Positions 9,339 to 21,243 of a DNA stretch of 60,157 nt are shown piece after piece (the first letter of the stretch is position 1; every line of letters starts with the position of its first letter). Source of the DNA: Thiobacillus denitrificans (GTDB lineage Bacteria > Pseudomonadota > Gammaproteobacteria > Burkholderiales > Thiobacillaceae). The position numbers and the translations under genes were made by a program. The notes under the pieces are model-generated. The model searched no databases. It worked only from the letters and a program-made list of their open reading frames with translations, and was not told where the DNA came from. The stretch covers positions 140,117-200,273 of the forward strand of contig NZ_LDUG01000021.1 in NCBI RefSeq assembly GCF_001530125.1. The letters run 5' to 3'.

Positions 9339-11500
9339 CAGGCGGTTTTCCTTTCATGCCGCCGCCACGCGATCACCGCCGGCGCGATGACAGCGACCAG
9401 CGCGGCAAGCAGCAGCACAATCGGCCACAGCACCGGGCGGTTCCATTCGTCGCGCCGGGCCTCGCGCAGACCCGGGTCGATCCGGCGGTACTTGAGCGTG
9501 TTGTTGGCCATCAGGTTGGGCTTGACGTTGTGCACCCAGCCATGGCGCAGGCCGAAGGACTTCGGATAATAGGCGAAGATCCAGGGGGCGTCGCGGCGCA
9601 CGATTTCCAGCATGGCATCGATCACCTGCTGGCGCTCGGGGCCGTTGTCCATGTCCTTCATGCGTTCGAACAGGCGGTTGAATTCCGGGTTGTCGTAGTT
9701 GGCCGCGTTCTCGCCGCCGCTGCCAACTTTCTTGTGCGGGCCGTACAGCAGGAACAGGAAATTTTCCGGATCGGGATAGTCGGCGTTCCAGCCCCACTCG
9801 AACAGCTGTGCATTGCCCTTGCGAATCTTGTCCTGGAAGCGGTTGTAGTCGGTGCCGCGCACCACCAGCTGCACGTTGAGCTTGTCGAGCTGCTTCTTCA
9901 TCCAGTCGAGCCGCGACTTGGCATCGGGCCCGCTCGCCATGGTGTCGAAATACAGCACCAGCGGGGCGCCGGTTTTGGCGTCGCGGCCGTTCGGATAACC
10001 CGCCTCGCCCAGCAGTTTCCGGGCGGTCTCGATCGAGCGGCGCTGGATGACGCCGTCGCGCGCCTCGTACACGTAGGGATTCAGCCCGGCCACGCCCTCG
10101 ACATAGCCGAACAGCCCGGGCGGGATCGGCCCCTGCGCGGGAATGCCGCGGCCGTTGAGAAAAATCGAAATGAATTCGTCGTAGTCGAACGCGATGGAGA
10201 GCGCCTGCCGCAGTTTCTGGCGGTCTTCGCTCAAGCCCCCCACCACCGGATCGAGCATGTTAAAGCCGACATACCAGAGCGAAGCCGCCACCGCAGTGAT
10301 GAGGTGGATGTCCTGCTCGCGCATGCTGTCTGTAAGCTGCGGATCGCCGCCCGACGAGAACTGCACGGCCTGGTCGAAACTGTCGGAGCTGATGCCGGAG
10401 CTGTCGTAGTAGCCCTGCAGGAACTTGCTCCAGTAGGGAATGGTTTCCTTTTCCAGACTGTAGACGGCTTCCTCGACAAACGGCAGCGTCTTGCCGGCGT
10501 CCGCCAGCAGCCCGGCCTGGCGGTCTTCCGCATCGCCGTCGGCGGGATAGGTTTCGCCGTGGAAATGGGGATTCTTCTTCAGCACCATGCGTCGGTTGGG
10601 GTCGTTCTCGGCCAGATAGTAGGGCCCGGTGCCGACCGGCTGCCAGTCGAGCGTGAGGTTCCTGTCGGCCATGCCTGCCTGCGCGTAGAAAACTTCGGCC
10701 TCCCACGGAACCGGGGCAAAGAACGGCATCGCCAGCCAGTAGGTGAATTGAGGGTACTTGCCCTTGATGCGGATGCGGTAGGTGTGCCGATCCACCACTT
10801 CGGCACCGACGAGCGGGAAATCATCGAGCTTCAGTTCCGCATCGGGGTTGTCCCGGGCCGATTTCTCCAGCGCCTCGCCCAGCGCCTTCAGGCCGACGAT
10901 GTGCTCACTCATCAGGCCAAAAATCGGCGAGCTGAGCCGGGGATTGGCCAGCCGCTTGATCTGGTACACGTAATCCGCCGCCACCAGTTCACGGGTGCCG
11001 GTGTGCGCAAAATCATGGATACCGGTGATGCCCGCCACCGCGGCGGCATCCAGCGCGTGATAGCGAAGACGCCCAGCCGCATCGCGCGCGAACGCCGGAT
11101 GCGGCTGGTAGCGGACATCTGGGCGGATGCTGATTTCGTAGACGCTTTCGGCAATGCTCGCTGCCGGCGCGTCGTCCGGCAGCGCGTGGCCCGCCGCGTC
11201 CACATACTGCGGCTTCGGCACCGCCTCGGCGGTCAGCGGAATCAGCGTGTAGGGCCGTTTGAGAAAGTGGTATTGCAGCGGCGGCTCGTAGATCTGCCCG
11301 GTGAACTCCACTTCGTTCGAACTGTAGGAGCGTGCCGGATCGAGGTGCTTGGGGCGCTCGGAAAATGCGCTGTAAAGCACATTGGCGTTGGCTTCGCTGC
11401 CCGGGTAGGGGTTGTTCCAGCTGTCGGAGCAGCCTGCCATCAGGCTCATGCCCAGGCCCAGCAGCCATGCCCTCAATAAAATTTCCCCGATGCGCACCAT
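9338..11500 (-). CDS. Peptide ABC transporter substrate-binding lipoprotein (SBP_bac_5)
   Basis: The 720-residue protein captures peptides or another large solute for the transporter encoded downstream. A lipobox (LMAGC, Cys24) ends the signal peptide. The body has family-5 features ([25 protein letters not shown], an [10 protein letters not shown] segment). Unusually, it ends with a hydrophobic helix (about residues 685-707) and a basic tail (WRRHERKTA), so it may be anchored at both ends. It heads the operon SBP-yejB-yejE-yejF. The start ATG at 11500 has no obvious Shine-Dalgarno. It diverges from fabI. Confidence 0.88.
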   Translation of the reverse strand: MVRIGEILLRAWLLGLGMSLMAGCSDSWNNPYPGSEANANVLYSAFSERPKHLDPARSYSSNEVEFTGQIYEPPLQYHFLKRPYTLIPLTAEAVPKPQYVDAAGHALPDDAPAASIAESVYEISIRPDVRYQPHPAFARDAAGRLRYHALDAAAVAGITGIHDFAHTGTRELVAADYVYQIKRLANPRLSSPIFGLMSEHIVGLKALGEALEKSARDNPDAELKLDDFPLVGAEVVDRHTYRIRIKGKYPQFTYWLAMPFFAPVPWEAEVFYAQAGMADRNLTLDWQPVGTGPYYLAENDPNRRMVLKKNPHFHGETYPADGDAEDRQAGLLADAGKTLPFVEEAVYSLEKETIPYWSKFLQGYYDSSGISSDSFDQAVQFSSGGDPQLTDSMREQDIHLITAVAASLWYVGFNMLDPVVGGLSEDRQKLRQALSIAFDYDEFISIFLNGRGIPAQGPIPPGLFGYVEGVAGLNPYVYEARDGVIQRRSIETARKLLGEAGYPNGRDAKTGAPLVLYFDTMASGPDAKSRLDWMKKQLDKLNVQLVVRGTDYNRFQDKIRKGNAQLFEWGWNADYPDPENFLFLLYGPHKKVGSGGENAANYDNPEFNRLFERMKDMDNGPERQQVIDAMLEIVRRDAPWIFAYYPKSFGLRHGWVHNVKPNLMANNTLKYRRIDPGLREARRDEWNRPVLWPIVLLLAALVAVIAPAVIAWRRHERKTA

Positions 11501-11539
11501 GGCGCAAGTGTACCCAAGCGCGCCGCCAGCGTCAGCCGT

Positions 11540-11545
11540 TATAAT
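11540..11545 (+). promoter_or_regulatory. Putative -10 box for fabI
   Basis: A perfect TATAAT lies 30 bp before the fabI ATG. No good -35 hexamer is seen at the expected spacing, so only the -10 is claimed. Confidence 0.45.
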
Positions 11546-11575
11546 CCCGAATTACACAACTTCTTCGAGACCATC

Positions 11576-12358
11576 ATGGGATTTCTTGCTGGTAAACGTT
11601 TGCTGATCACCGGCGTCATTTCCAATCGTTCGATCGCGTATGGCATCGCCGCCGCATGCAAGCGCCAAGGCGCCGAACTGGCCTTTACCTACCAGGGCGA
11701 GCGCATCAAGGATCGCGTCAGCGAATTCGCCAAGGAATTCGGTTCCAGCCTGGTCTTCCCGTGCGATGTCGGCAGCGACGAGCAGATCGACGCCCTGTTT
11801 GCCGAACTCGGCAAACACTGGGACGGCCTCGACGGCCTGGTGCATTCGATCGCATTTACGCCCAAGGAAGCCCTGGCCGGCGATTTTCTCTCTGCGGTGA
11901 CCCGCGAAAACTTCCGCATCGCCCACGACATCAGCTCGTACAGCTTCGCCGCGCTGGCCAAGGCCGCGCTGCCGATGATGGAAGGCCGCCAGGCCGCGCT
12001 GCTGACGCTGACCTACCTCGGCGCGATTCGCTCCGTGCCCAACTACAACGTCATGGGCCTGGCCAAGGCCAGCCTGGAATCCAGCGTGTACTACATGGCG
12101 CAAAGCCTCGGTCCAAAGGGCATCCGCGTCAACGCGCTGTCGGCCGGACCGATCAAGACGCTGGCCGCTAGCGGCATCGCCAACTTCGGCGAAAAGCTCG
12201 ACATGGTTGCCAAGAATGCACCGCTGCGCCGCAACGTGACGATTGACGAAGTCGGCAACGTGGCGGCCTTCATGCTTTCCGACCTGGCCTCGGGCATCAC
12301 CGGCGAAATCACCTATGTCGACGCCGGCTTCAATTCCACCGCCGGCGCCGAGAACTGA
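11576..12358 (+). CDS. fabI: Enoyl-[acyl-carrier-protein] reductase (NADH), FabI
   Basis: The 260-residue cytoplasmic SDR-like enzyme reduces trans-2-enoyl-ACP in the last step of each fatty acid elongation cycle. The nucleotide-binding motif is the FabI form ([13 protein letters not shown]), and the catalytic segment TYLG...[10 protein letters not shown] carries the two tyrosines and lysine of FabI (Y-X6-K spacing). Length matches the family (about 260). It is the only gene between a divergent transporter operon and the convergent ppiD, so it is probably monocistronic and ends at the strong terminator at 12371-12415. Confidence 0.96.
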   Translation: MGFLAGKRLLITGVISNRSIAYGIAAACKRQGAELAFTYQGERIKDRVSEFAKEFGSSLVFPCDVGSDEQIDALFAELGKHWDGLDGLVHSIAFTPKEALAGDFLSAVTRENFRIAHDISSYSFAALAKAALPMMEGRQAALLTLTYLGAIRSVPNYNVMGLAKASLESSVYYMAQSLGPKGIRVNALSAGPIKTLAASGIANFGEKLDMVAKNAPLRRNVTIDEVGNVAAFMLSDLASGITGEITYVDAGFNSTAGAEN

Positions 12359-12370
12359 CTCGTTTCCTGC

Positions 12371-12415
12371 CCCCCAATAAAAAACGCGCCACGAAGGCGC
12401 GTTTTTTATTGGGGG
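12371..12415. terminator. Bidirectional intrinsic terminator (fabI / ppiD)
   Basis: A perfect 20-bp stem (12371-12390 with 12396-12415) and a five-base loop (ACGAA) lie between two convergent genes. The stem has a GC core next to an A/T tract on each side, so it can stop transcription from either direction. Confidence 0.93.
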
Positions 12416-12424
12416 CAATTCGGC

Positions 12425-14320
12425 TTATCTGCCTTCGATCGCGCCCGGCTTGATTTTCACCTTCTGCCCTGCAGTGATCAGCGCAACCATCGCCTCCATG
12501 TCCGCGCGCTGCTGCGCCTGCATGACGCCGGACTCGATCGACGCCAGCAGCATGGGGTCCAGCTCAGGCGCCTCCAGCACACGGCTCACCCGCACGATGC
12601 GATACAAACCGTCTGCGCGCGCAAAGCCGGTATAGGCCGGCAGCTTGTCCGCGTTCACCCGGAACACCGCCTTGACGCCGGCGGCGTCCAGTTCGGCCGA
12701 AGGCTGACGGCTCACCACCTGAAAGGCTGACCAGCTCAAACCCGCCTCGTTGCCCTTGGCCAATGCCTCGATGATGGCTTCGCCCTTCCTCGCCAGCAGC
12801 TGCCCGCTCTGCGCAGCGCGCAGCCTGGCCTCGATCGCCGCCGACACCTCGGCCAGCGGACGCAGCCGTGCCGGGCGATGCTCCGCCACCCGCGCCGCCA
12901 CCAGGCTGCCGCGCTGCACCTCGATGGCCTCGGTGTTCTGCCTGGAATTGATCGACTCAGGACTGAACAGCGCGGCCGACAGCCCGGCATGGTTGAAGGG
13001 CGGCGGCGCATTCATGGCGGTCATCCAGTCGCTTTGCTGAACGGTCAGCTTGGCCGCTGTCGCCGCAGGCTGCAAGGATGCCGCGTTTTCATACACCAGG
13101 TTGCTGAAGTTGTCAGCCAGATCGGCAAAAGCCTTCTGCGCCTGCTGCTTGCGCAGCTCGTCCACTACCCCTGCGCGCACCGCCGACAACGGCGCGGTCT
13201 GCGCAGCCTGGATGACATCCAGGCGGATGATGTGATAGCCGAAATCGCTCTCTACCGGTCCGCGGATTTCATTGGGTCTCATGCTGAACACGGCGTCCTC
13301 GAAAGGCTTGACCATCATGCCGCGACCAAAGCTGCCGAGGCTGCCGTCCTGCGCAGCCGAGCCAGGATCCGCCGACTCGGCACGGGCCAGTTCGGCGAAG
13401 CGTCCCGGAGCCTGCAGCAGGATTTGAACCAACTCGGCCGCCTTTGCCTTGGCCTGGGCGCGCGTGGCCGCGTCCGCATTTTTATCCGCGGCAATCAGGA
13501 TATGGCTCGCGCTACGCATTTCGGGCTGCCCGAACCGCGCAGCGTTGGCCGCGTAATAATCCGCCACTGCCTGGTCGCTCACCGTGATTCCCGCCGCCAC
13601 GCTGTCGATGTCCAGCATCAGGTATTCGGCACGAATCTGCTCGGGCTCGGTGAATTCGGCCCGGTTGGCTGCGTAATACTGCTCCACGTCGGCGGGCGTC
13701 ACCTGGATCTGCGATGCCACCGCAGATGCCGGCAGATCCGTCCAGGCGATTTCACGTTGCTGCGCCACCAAGCGGGCAATCTGTGTCATCGAGGTGTTCG
13801 AGGGGAAGGCCGCGAGCGAAACCGGACTGGTGATGGCCTTGAGCATGAAGGACTGGCGCAGTTCATTTTCAAACTGGGCGGGCGTGCGGCCATTCTGGCG
13901 CAATACCGCCTCATAACGCGGCTGTGAAAACGCGCCGTCCTGCTGAAAGGCAGGAATCTGCCCCAGCAACGATGCAATGTACGCATCGGGTGCCAGGAAC
14001 TTGAGTTTTTGTGCGTCCAGCAGCAGCGCACGGCGCTCGACCAGGCTGTCGAGCACCTGCCTGCGGAATTCGACTGTTTCGGTGACGGCGGGATCAAACG
14101 CGGGGCCGAGCGTCTCGCGCATGCGGTCACGCTGTGCCTGGATTTCCTGCGTCAGATCTTCACGCGAAATCCCCACATCGCCGACCTCGGCGACCACCCC
14201 GCCGCTCTTGTCGCCCGACATGTAGGAGTCCACGCCAAACAGGGCGAAGGTAACGATGATCAAGGCCAGTATGACTTTTGCCAGCCAGCCTTTTGCATGC
14301 CTGCGGATTGCTTCGAGCAC
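12425..14320 (-). CDS. ppiD: Periplasmic folding chaperone / PPIase, PpiD (SurA-like)
   Basis: The 631-residue protein is anchored in the inner membrane by one helix (about residues 14-33) after a basic N-terminus, with the rest in the periplasm. A SurA_N-like segment follows. One parvulin-type rotamase domain lies at about residues 263-365 (SASHILI, FAELARAESADPGSA, DGSLGSFGRGMMVKPFEDAVF). The C-terminal part resembles the PpiD tail. PpiD helps outer-membrane and secreted proteins fold. It lies downstream of two tRNA genes but has a terminator between it and them, so it probably has its own promoter. Confidence 0.9.
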   Translation of the reverse strand: MLEAIRRHAKGWLAKVILALIIVTFALFGVDSYMSGDKSGGVVAEVGDVGISREDLTQEIQAQRDRMRETLGPAFDPAVTETVEFRRQVLDSLVERRALLLDAQKLKFLAPDAYIASLLGQIPAFQQDGAFSQPRYEAVLRQNGRTPAQFENELRQSFMLKAITSPVSLAAFPSNTSMTQIARLVAQQREIAWTDLPASAVASQIQVTPADVEQYYAANRAEFTEPEQIRAEYLMLDIDSVAAGITVSDQAVADYYAANAARFGQPEMRSASHILIAADKNADAATRAQAKAKAAELVQILLQAPGRFAELARAESADPGSAAQDGSLGSFGRGMMVKPFEDAVFSMRPNEIRGPVESDFGYHIIRLDVIQAAQTAPLSAVRAGVVDELRKQQAQKAFADLADNFSNLVYENAASLQPAATAAKLTVQQSDWMTAMNAPPPFNHAGLSAALFSPESINSRQNTEAIEVQRGSLVAARVAEHRPARLRPLAEVSAAIEARLRAAQSGQLLARKGEAIIEALAKGNEAGLSWSAFQVVSRQPSAELDAAGVKAVFRVNADKLPAYTGFARADGLYRIVRVSRVLEAPELDPMLLASIESGVMQAQQRADMEAMVALITAGQKVKIKPGAIEGR

Positions 14321-14416
14321 GGTCTTCTACTCCGAAAAAAAAGCCAGCGCGAATTTTCGCGCACTTTGCGTCCTGCGTCTCGCCTTGTTGTGATGAAAAG
14401 ACGCTGGGTGAAATGA

Positions 14417-14444
14417 AAAAAGGCGAACTCGCGTTCGCCTTTTT
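14417..14444 (-). terminator. Intrinsic terminator of the tRNA-Val/tRNA-Asp transcript
   Basis: A 12-bp perfect stem (AAAAAGGCGAAC / GTTCGCCTTTTT) with a four-base loop, followed on the minus strand by T residues, lies six bases after the tRNA-Asp 3' end. Confidence 0.88.
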
Positions 14445-14449
14445 GGTGT

Positions 14450-14526
14450 TGGCGGAGTGGACGGGACTCGAACCCGCGACCCCCGGCGTGACAGGCCGGT
14501 ATTCTAACCAACTGAACTACCACTCC
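14450..14526 (-). tRNA. tRNA-Asp (GTC)
   Basis: The 77-nt tRNA includes an encoded CCA. The acceptor stem is GGAGTGG/CCACTCC, the anticodon loop carries GTC, and the T-loop is GGTTCGAGTCC. All stems pair. It lies 72 bp after tRNA-Val on the same strand. Confidence 0.97.
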
Positions 14527-14598
14527 CTGGTACTGCAAAAATCGTCAGCGTAAAACGCTATGCTGCCTGAGATCCGGCGGCTTGTTCTAATGCCCAGC

Positions 14599-14674
14599 TG
14601 GTGGGTGCTGAGGGGCTCGAACCCCCGACATTCGCCGTGTAAGGGCGACGCTCTACCAGCTGAGCTAAGCACCC
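14599..14674 (-). tRNA. tRNA-Val (TAC)
   Basis: The 76-nt tRNA includes an encoded CCA. The acceptor stem GGGTGCT/AGCACCC pairs perfectly, the anticodon is TAC, and the D-arm TAGCTCAGCTGGTAGAGC is canonical. It is probably cotranscribed with tRNA-Asp downstream. Confidence 0.97.
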
Positions 14675-14735
14675 GACGAAGCCCAAGATTCTACAATAAA
14701 TTCCGGGCCTTGCCAAATGCAATCTGCGTTTTTTA

Positions 14736-15008
14736 TTAATTGACGGCGTCCTTCAGGCCCTTGCCGGCGCGGAACTTCGGCACCTTGGCCGCCTTGATCT
14801 TGATGGCGGCGCCCGTGCGGGGATTGCGACCCGTGCGTGCGGCACGCTTGCCGACGTAGAAGCTGCCAAAACCCACCAGCGTCACCATGTCGCCCTTCTT
14901 CAGGGCTTTCTTGACCGCTTCAACCGTTGCATCCAGCGCACGGCCGGCAGCGGCCTTGGAAATGTCAGCCGAGTCGGCGATGGCATCAATCAATTCGGAT
15001 TTGTTCAC
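14736..15008 (-). CDS. hupB: DNA-binding protein HU-beta
   Basis: The 90-residue nucleoid protein bends DNA and compacts the chromosome. The full HU fold is visible: an N-terminal helix pair ([11 protein letters not shown]), GFGSF, and the beta-arm motif [13 protein letters not shown] strong Shine-Dalgarno (AAGGGGA) and a near-consensus sigma-70 promoter lie upstream. Its position after lon is the standard clpX-lon-hupB order of proteobacteria, but a terminator after lon and its own promoter make it an independent unit here. Confidence 0.97.
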   Translation of the reverse strand: MNKSELIDAIADSADISKAAAGRALDATVEAVKKALKKGDMVTLVGFGSFYVGKRAARTGRNPRTGAAIKIKAAKVPKFRAGKGLKDAVN

Positions 15009-15055
15009 GTGTTGTCCCCTTCACTCAAGTGGTACAGGAAAACCCTGTGGACGCT

Positions 15056-15085
15056 TTTATAGCAACTCGCAAAACCTTGTGTCAA
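15056..15085 (-). promoter_or_regulatory. Sigma-70 promoter of hupB
   Basis: On the minus strand a perfect TTGACA (15085-15080) is followed after 18 bp by TATAAA (15061-15056), about 48 bp before the hupB ATG. Confidence 0.85.
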
Positions 15086-15106
15086 GCGGTATTCCGGGCA
15101 CATACG

Positions 15107-15133
15107 AAAAAATCCCGCGACTGGCGCGGGATT
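15107..15133 (-). terminator. Intrinsic terminator of lon
   Basis: A 9-bp stem (AATCCCGCG / CGCGGGATT) with a five-base loop, followed on the minus strand by six T residues, lies 22 bp after the lon stop. Confidence 0.9.
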
Positions 15134-15155
15134 GCGGAGAGTGCTTGAAAAATAC

Positions 15156-17570
<2,415 letters not shown>

Positions 17571-17686
17571 CATAATTTCCTGGTAAAGGTTGAGGAAAGG
17601 ATGCGCGGCATTCAACCACGCTCCACCCACAAGGGGAAGGCCGCGGCTGTATGGCCGATCAATCGGCAACAACCACGCTCATCCAT

Positions 17687-17714
17687 ACTTGGGGAGCATA
17701 GTTTGGAATTCAAG
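17687..17714 (-). promoter_or_regulatory. Sigma-32 (RpoH) type promoter of lon
   Basis: On the minus strand CTTGAA (17714-17709) is followed after 14 bp by CCCCAAGT (17694-17687). The RpoH consensus is CTTGAA, 11-16 bp, then CCCCATNT. It lies in the clpX-lon gap. Known heat-shock control of lon in proteobacteria agrees with this. Confidence 0.75.
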
Positions 17715-17741
17715 ATGGCTGACAGGTTCCCCGTCAGCCAT
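17715..17741. terminator. Inverted repeat after clpX
   Basis: A 9-bp stem (ATGGCTGAC / GTCAGCCAT) around a nine-base loop lies just after the clpX stop and before the lon promoter. It has no T-run, so terminator activity is only possible. Confidence 0.35.
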
Positions 17742-17748
17742 TCTATGT

Positions 17749-19023
17749 TCAGGCGCCGGCAGCCAGCGGCTGTTCGCCGCCCTGGTCGGAATAAATCAGC
17801 AAGGGCTTGCCGTCACCGCTGATCAGCCCATTGTCCACCACCACTTTGCTGACCCCCTTGAGGGAGGGCAGGTCGTACATGGTGTCGAGCAGTGCATGCT
17901 CGATGATCGAACGCAGGCCGCGGGCGCCGGTGCGGCGCGCCAGCGCACGCTTGGCGATGGCATTCAGTGCCTCCTCGCGGAATTCAAGATCGACGCCTTC
18001 CATCTTGAAAAGTTTGACGAACTGTTTGGTGAGCGCGTTCTTCGGCTCGGTCAGGATCTGTACCAGCGCGGCCTCATCCAGTTCGTCCAAGGTTGCGACA
18101 ACCGGCAAACGCCCGACAAATTCAGGGATCAGGCCGTATTTGATGAGATCTTCGGGCTCGACCTGATGTAGCAGTTCGACATCGCGCTTGGTTTCGTCGA
18201 CATTCTTGACCTGCGCACCGAAGCCAATGCCGCCTTTTTCGGTACGACCGCGAATCACTTTTTCCAGCCCGCTGAACGCACCACCGCAAATGAACAGGAT
18301 GTTGCTGGTGTCGACCTGGACAAATTCCTGATTCGGATGCTTGCGCCCGCCCTGCGGGGGGACCGAAGCGGTGGTGCCCTCGATCAGCTTCAGCAGCGCC
18401 TGCTGCACGCCTTCGCCGGACACGTCGCGGGTAATCGAGGGGTTATCAGCCTTGCGCGATATCTTGTCGATTTCATCAATGTAAACAATGCCCTGCTTGG
18501 CCTTGTCGACATCGTAATCGCACTTTTGCAGCAGCTTCTGGATGATGTTCTCGACATCCTCACCGACATAACCCGCCTCGGTCAGGGTGGTGGCATCGGC
18601 AATCACGAACGGCACGTTCAGCGTGCGGGCGAGGGTTTGCGCCAACAGGGTCTTGCCCGAACCGGTCGGACCGATCAGCAGGATGTTGCTCTTGGCCAGC
18701 TCGACTTCGCCCGTGCCGGCGTTGCTGCGCAAACGCTTATAGTGATTGTAGACCGCAACCGCCAGCGATTTTTTCGCCTGGCCCTGACCAATCACGTATT
18801 GATCGAGCATGCCGCTGATTTCGTGCGGCGTCGGCAAGTCTGAACCACCGCTCTTATGGGTGTCGGCCTGCTGAATTTCCTCGCGGATGATGTCGTTGCA
18901 CAGCTCGACGCATTCATCGCAGATGAATACCGACGGCCCAGCAATCAGCTTGCGCACCTCGTGCTGGCTTTTGCCGCAGAAGGAGCAGTAAAGAAGTTTG
19001 TCGCTCGAGCCTTTGTCTGCCAT
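17749..19023 (-). CDS. clpX: ATP-dependent Clp protease ATPase subunit ClpX
   Basis: The 424-residue AAA+ unfoldase recognises tagged substrates and feeds them into ClpP. The N-terminal C4 zinc-binding domain (CSFCGKS...CDECVELC) is followed by Walker A GPTGSGKT, Walker B (VYIDEIDKI) and the sensor/IGF region. The length and order match the family. It lies 13 bp downstream of clpP and is clearly cotranscribed with it. Confidence 0.97.
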   Translation of the reverse strand: MADKGSSDKLLYCSFCGKSQHEVRKLIAGPSVFICDECVELCNDIIREEIQQADTHKSGGSDLPTPHEISGMLDQYVIGQGQAKKSLAVAVYNHYKRLRSNAGTGEVELAKSNILLIGPTGSGKTLLAQTLARTLNVPFVIADATTLTEAGYVGEDVENIIQKLLQKCDYDVDKAKQGIVYIDEIDKISRKADNPSITRDVSGEGVQQALLKLIEGTTASVPPQGGRKHPNQEFVQVDTSNILFICGGAFSGLEKVIRGRTEKGGIGFGAQVKNVDETKRDVELLHQVEPEDLIKYGLIPEFVGRLPVVATLDELDEAALVQILTEPKNALTKQFVKLFKMEGVDLEFREEALNAIAKRALARRTGARGLRSIIEHALLDTMYDLPSLKGVSKVVVDNGLISGDGKPLLIYSDQGGEQPLAAGA

Positions 19024-19036
19024 ACCCGTTCCTTGC

Positions 19037-19693
19037 TTAATTGCCTGATGCTTCGATGCGGCTGGTCAGCACCTTGTCGATCAGACCGTAATTCACCGAT
19101 TCGTCCGCGCTCATGAAGTTGTCGCGATCGGTGTCACGGTCGATCACTTCCAAGCTCTGTCCGGTGTGTTTGGCCAGCATGTCGTTGAGGCGCCCTTTCA
19201 AATAGAGGATTTCCTTGGCGTGGATGGCGATGTCCGATGCCTGCCCCTGAAAACCGCCTAGCGGCTGGTGAATCATCACGCGCGAGTTCGGCAGACAGTA
19301 GCGCTTGCCATGGGCGCCCGCGGTCAGCAGGAATGCGCCCATGCTGGCCGCCTGGCCAATACACAGCGTGGACACATCCGGTTTGATGAACTGCATGGTG
19401 TCGTAGATCGCCAACCCGGCCGAAACCGAACCACCTGGCGAGTTGATATAAAAGAAGATGTCCTTGTCGGGGTTTTCCGACTCCAGGAACAGCATCTGCG
19501 CGACCACCAGGTTGGCCGTTGAATCGTTTACCGGGCCCACCATGAAAATGACTCGTTCCTTGAGCAGGCGCGAGTAGATGTCGTAGGCACGCTCACCCCG
19601 GCCGCTTTGCTCGACGACCATGGGCACCAGCCCCAAACCCTGCGGCTCGATGGGCTGCGAATTGGAAATACCGCGTTCAAAATCAATGTGCAT
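19037..19693 (-). CDS. clpP: ATP-dependent Clp protease proteolytic subunit ClpP
   Basis: The 218-residue serine peptidase forms the tetradecameric degradation chamber of ClpXP. The catalytic triad is visible: S117 in [12 protein letters not shown]142 in VMIHQPLGG and D191 in DTDRDNFMS. An N-terminal propeptide-like segment of about 23 residues precedes LVPMVVEQ. The start shares one base with the tig stop, so it is coupled to tig. Confidence 0.97.
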   Translation of the reverse strand: MHIDFERGISNSQPIEPQGLGLVPMVVEQSGRGERAYDIYSRLLKERVIFMVGPVNDSTANLVVAQMLFLESENPDKDIFFYINSPGGSVSAGLAIYDTMQFIKPDVSTLCIGQAASMGAFLLTAGAHGKRYCLPNSRVMIHQPLGGFQGQASDIAIHAKEILYLKGRLNDMLAKHTGQSLEVIDRDTDRDNFMSADESVNYGLIDKVLTSRIEASGN

Positions 19694-20991
19694 CAGGCAC
19701 GTCCCATCAGTTCTTCAAAGGAGGTTGTCACGTCTTCCACTTGGGCCTGACCTGCAACCCATGCTACCACATTCTCTTCCAGCGCCAGGGACTCGATCTC
19801 GTGCATCCGTTCCAGGTTTTGGTAGTACCACTGCATCACCTGATCCGGGTCTTCGTAGCTTTGCGCCTGCTCCTGAATCAGGGCACGAATCTGCTCGGGC
19901 TGCGCCACCAATTTATGCGCCTGCACGATTTCGGCCAGGATCAGCCCGAGACGCACGCGACGTTCTGCCTGTCCGGTAAACATATCGGCAGAAAGCTTCA
20001 CAGTCTGAACCCCGCGCGACTGCATGTCGGCTTCGGTCATTTTCATCAGACGCTCGGTTTCAACCGCCACCAGGCTTTGCGGCAGATCCAGCGTGCTTTT
20101 CTGCAACAGCAGTTCCATCGTCTGCTCTTTCAGCTTCGCCTGCACGCGACGTTTGACCTCGCGCTCCAGGTTGGACTTCACCTCGGTCTTGAGTTTCTCG
20201 ACGTCGCCGTCCTCGACCCCCAGCGCCTTGGCAAATTCCGCGTCCACCGGCGGCATCACGGGGGCCTGCACGTCTTTGACCTGCACTTCGAAATGCGCGA
20301 CCTTGCCCGCGAGGTCCTTGGCAGGGTACTCAGCCGGGAAGGTCAGGTCGAAGCCCTTGCTGTCACCGGCCTTGGTGCCAATCAGGTTCTGCTCGAACTC
20401 GTGCAGCAGACGGCCTTCACCGATGAGCGCAGCAAAGTCTTCGCCTTGGCCGCCCTCGAACGCTGCACCATCGACCGTCCCCTGGTAGTCGAACTTGACC
20501 AGATCGGCTGTTGCCGCTGCGCGATCGGTGGACTCAAAGGTACGGCGCTGCTTCTGCAACACTTCCAGCGTCTTCGCCACCTCGGCTTCGCCCAGGTCCA
20601 CGACGGGACGGCTGATCTTGGCCGTGCCCAGATCGTCGATCTTCACTTCAGGATAGACTTCGAAGCGGGCGCTGAATGTCATTTCTGTCGTATCAGTCTG
20701 CCCCGCTTTCGGCTCGAATCGCGGATAGCCCGCAATCTTCAGCTGGTGGGCCTGCACCGCCTCGCCAAAGCGGGCCTGCAGGCTTTCGCCCAGCACTTCC
20801 TGGCGCACGCCGGGGCCATGCTGACGCGCCACTGCGGCGAGCGGCGCCTTGCCGGGACGGAAACCATCCATCTTGACGTTGCGTGCCAGGCGTTTGAGGC
20901 GGCTTTGCACTTCGGTTTCCAGGGGGTCCATGGGCACGCTGATGTCCAGGCGACGGACCAGTCCTTCGAGAACTTCAAGATTTGCTTGCAT
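19693..20991 (-). CDS. tig: Trigger factor
   Basis: The 432-residue ribosome-associated chaperone binds nascent chains. The N-terminal ribosome-binding domain has the signature around [18 protein letters not shown] central FKBP-type PPIase domain (about 150-240) includes [17 protein letters not shown], and a long helical C-terminal domain follows. ATG at 20991 has AGGAAG seven bases upstream; a TTG one codon earlier is less likely. It starts 51 bp after the tRNA-Leu 3' end, so it may share that transcript. tig-clpP-clpX-lon is a standard order. Confidence 0.96.
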   Translation of the reverse strand: MQANLEVLEGLVRRLDISVPMDPLETEVQSRLKRLARNVKMDGFRPGKAPLAAVARQHGPGVRQEVLGESLQARFGEAVQAHQLKIAGYPRFEPKAGQTDTTEMTFSARFEVYPEVKIDDLGTAKISRPVVDLGEAEVAKTLEVLQKQRRTFESTDRAAATADLVKFDYQGTVDGAAFEGGQGEDFAALIGEGRLLHEFEQNLIGTKAGDSKGFDLTFPAEYPAKDLAGKVAHFEVQVKDVQAPVMPPVDAEFAKALGVEDGDVEKLKTEVKSNLEREVKRRVQAKLKEQTMELLLQKSTLDLPQSLVAVETERLMKMTEADMQSRGVQTVKLSADMFTGQAERRVRLGLILAEIVQAHKLVAQPEQIRALIQEQAQSYEDPDQVMQWYYQNLERMHEIESLALEENVVAWVAGQAQVEDVTTSFEELMGRA

Positions 20992-21042
20992 CAAAATACT
21001 TCCTGGCTGAATTTAAGGATGGGTGAAGCGCAAAAAAACCGA

Positions 21043-21127
21043 TGGTGCGGGAGGGGGGACTCGAACCCCCACGCCTTGCGGCGCTGGAACCTAAATCCAG
21101 TGCGTCTACCAATTCCGCCACTCTCGC
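21043..21127 (-). tRNA. tRNA-Leu (TAG)
   Basis: The 85-nt class II tRNA has a long variable arm (GCGCCGCAAGGCGT), anticodon TAG and an encoded CCA. The acceptor stem GCGAGAG/CTCCCGC contains an A4-C69 mismatch where the E. coli gene has G-C. All other stems pair. Confidence 0.94.
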
Positions 21128-21160
21128 GGCTTAGCCGCAAAACCATCAACTAATAAGTGT

Positions 21161-21189
21161 AATATAATCAAGGTGATGCTGTCACCCAA
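21161..21189 (-). promoter_or_regulatory. Promoter of tRNA-Leu (and perhaps tig)
   Basis: On the minus strand TTGGGT (21189-21184) is followed after 17 bp by TATATT (21166-21161), about 34 bp before the tRNA 5' end. On the plus strand TATAAT (21163-21168) overlaps this -10 and could serve hpnC, although no -35 is seen for it. Confidence 0.6.
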
Positions 21190-21243
21190 GCTAACCCGGC
21201 ATCCAAGCTAAGTCATTATTCCCATTCCGTTTTTTTGTTGCCG

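Noticed and set aside
9356-11479. Long open frame (707 codons) on the plus strand
   Set aside because: It lies fully antisense to the substrate-binding protein gene; the composition is His/Arg/Gln-rich with no family features. It is a by-product of high GC.
19741-21153. 470-codon plus-strand frame
   Set aside because: It is antisense to tig and tRNA-Leu, and its end reads through the tRNA sequence. It is not a gene.
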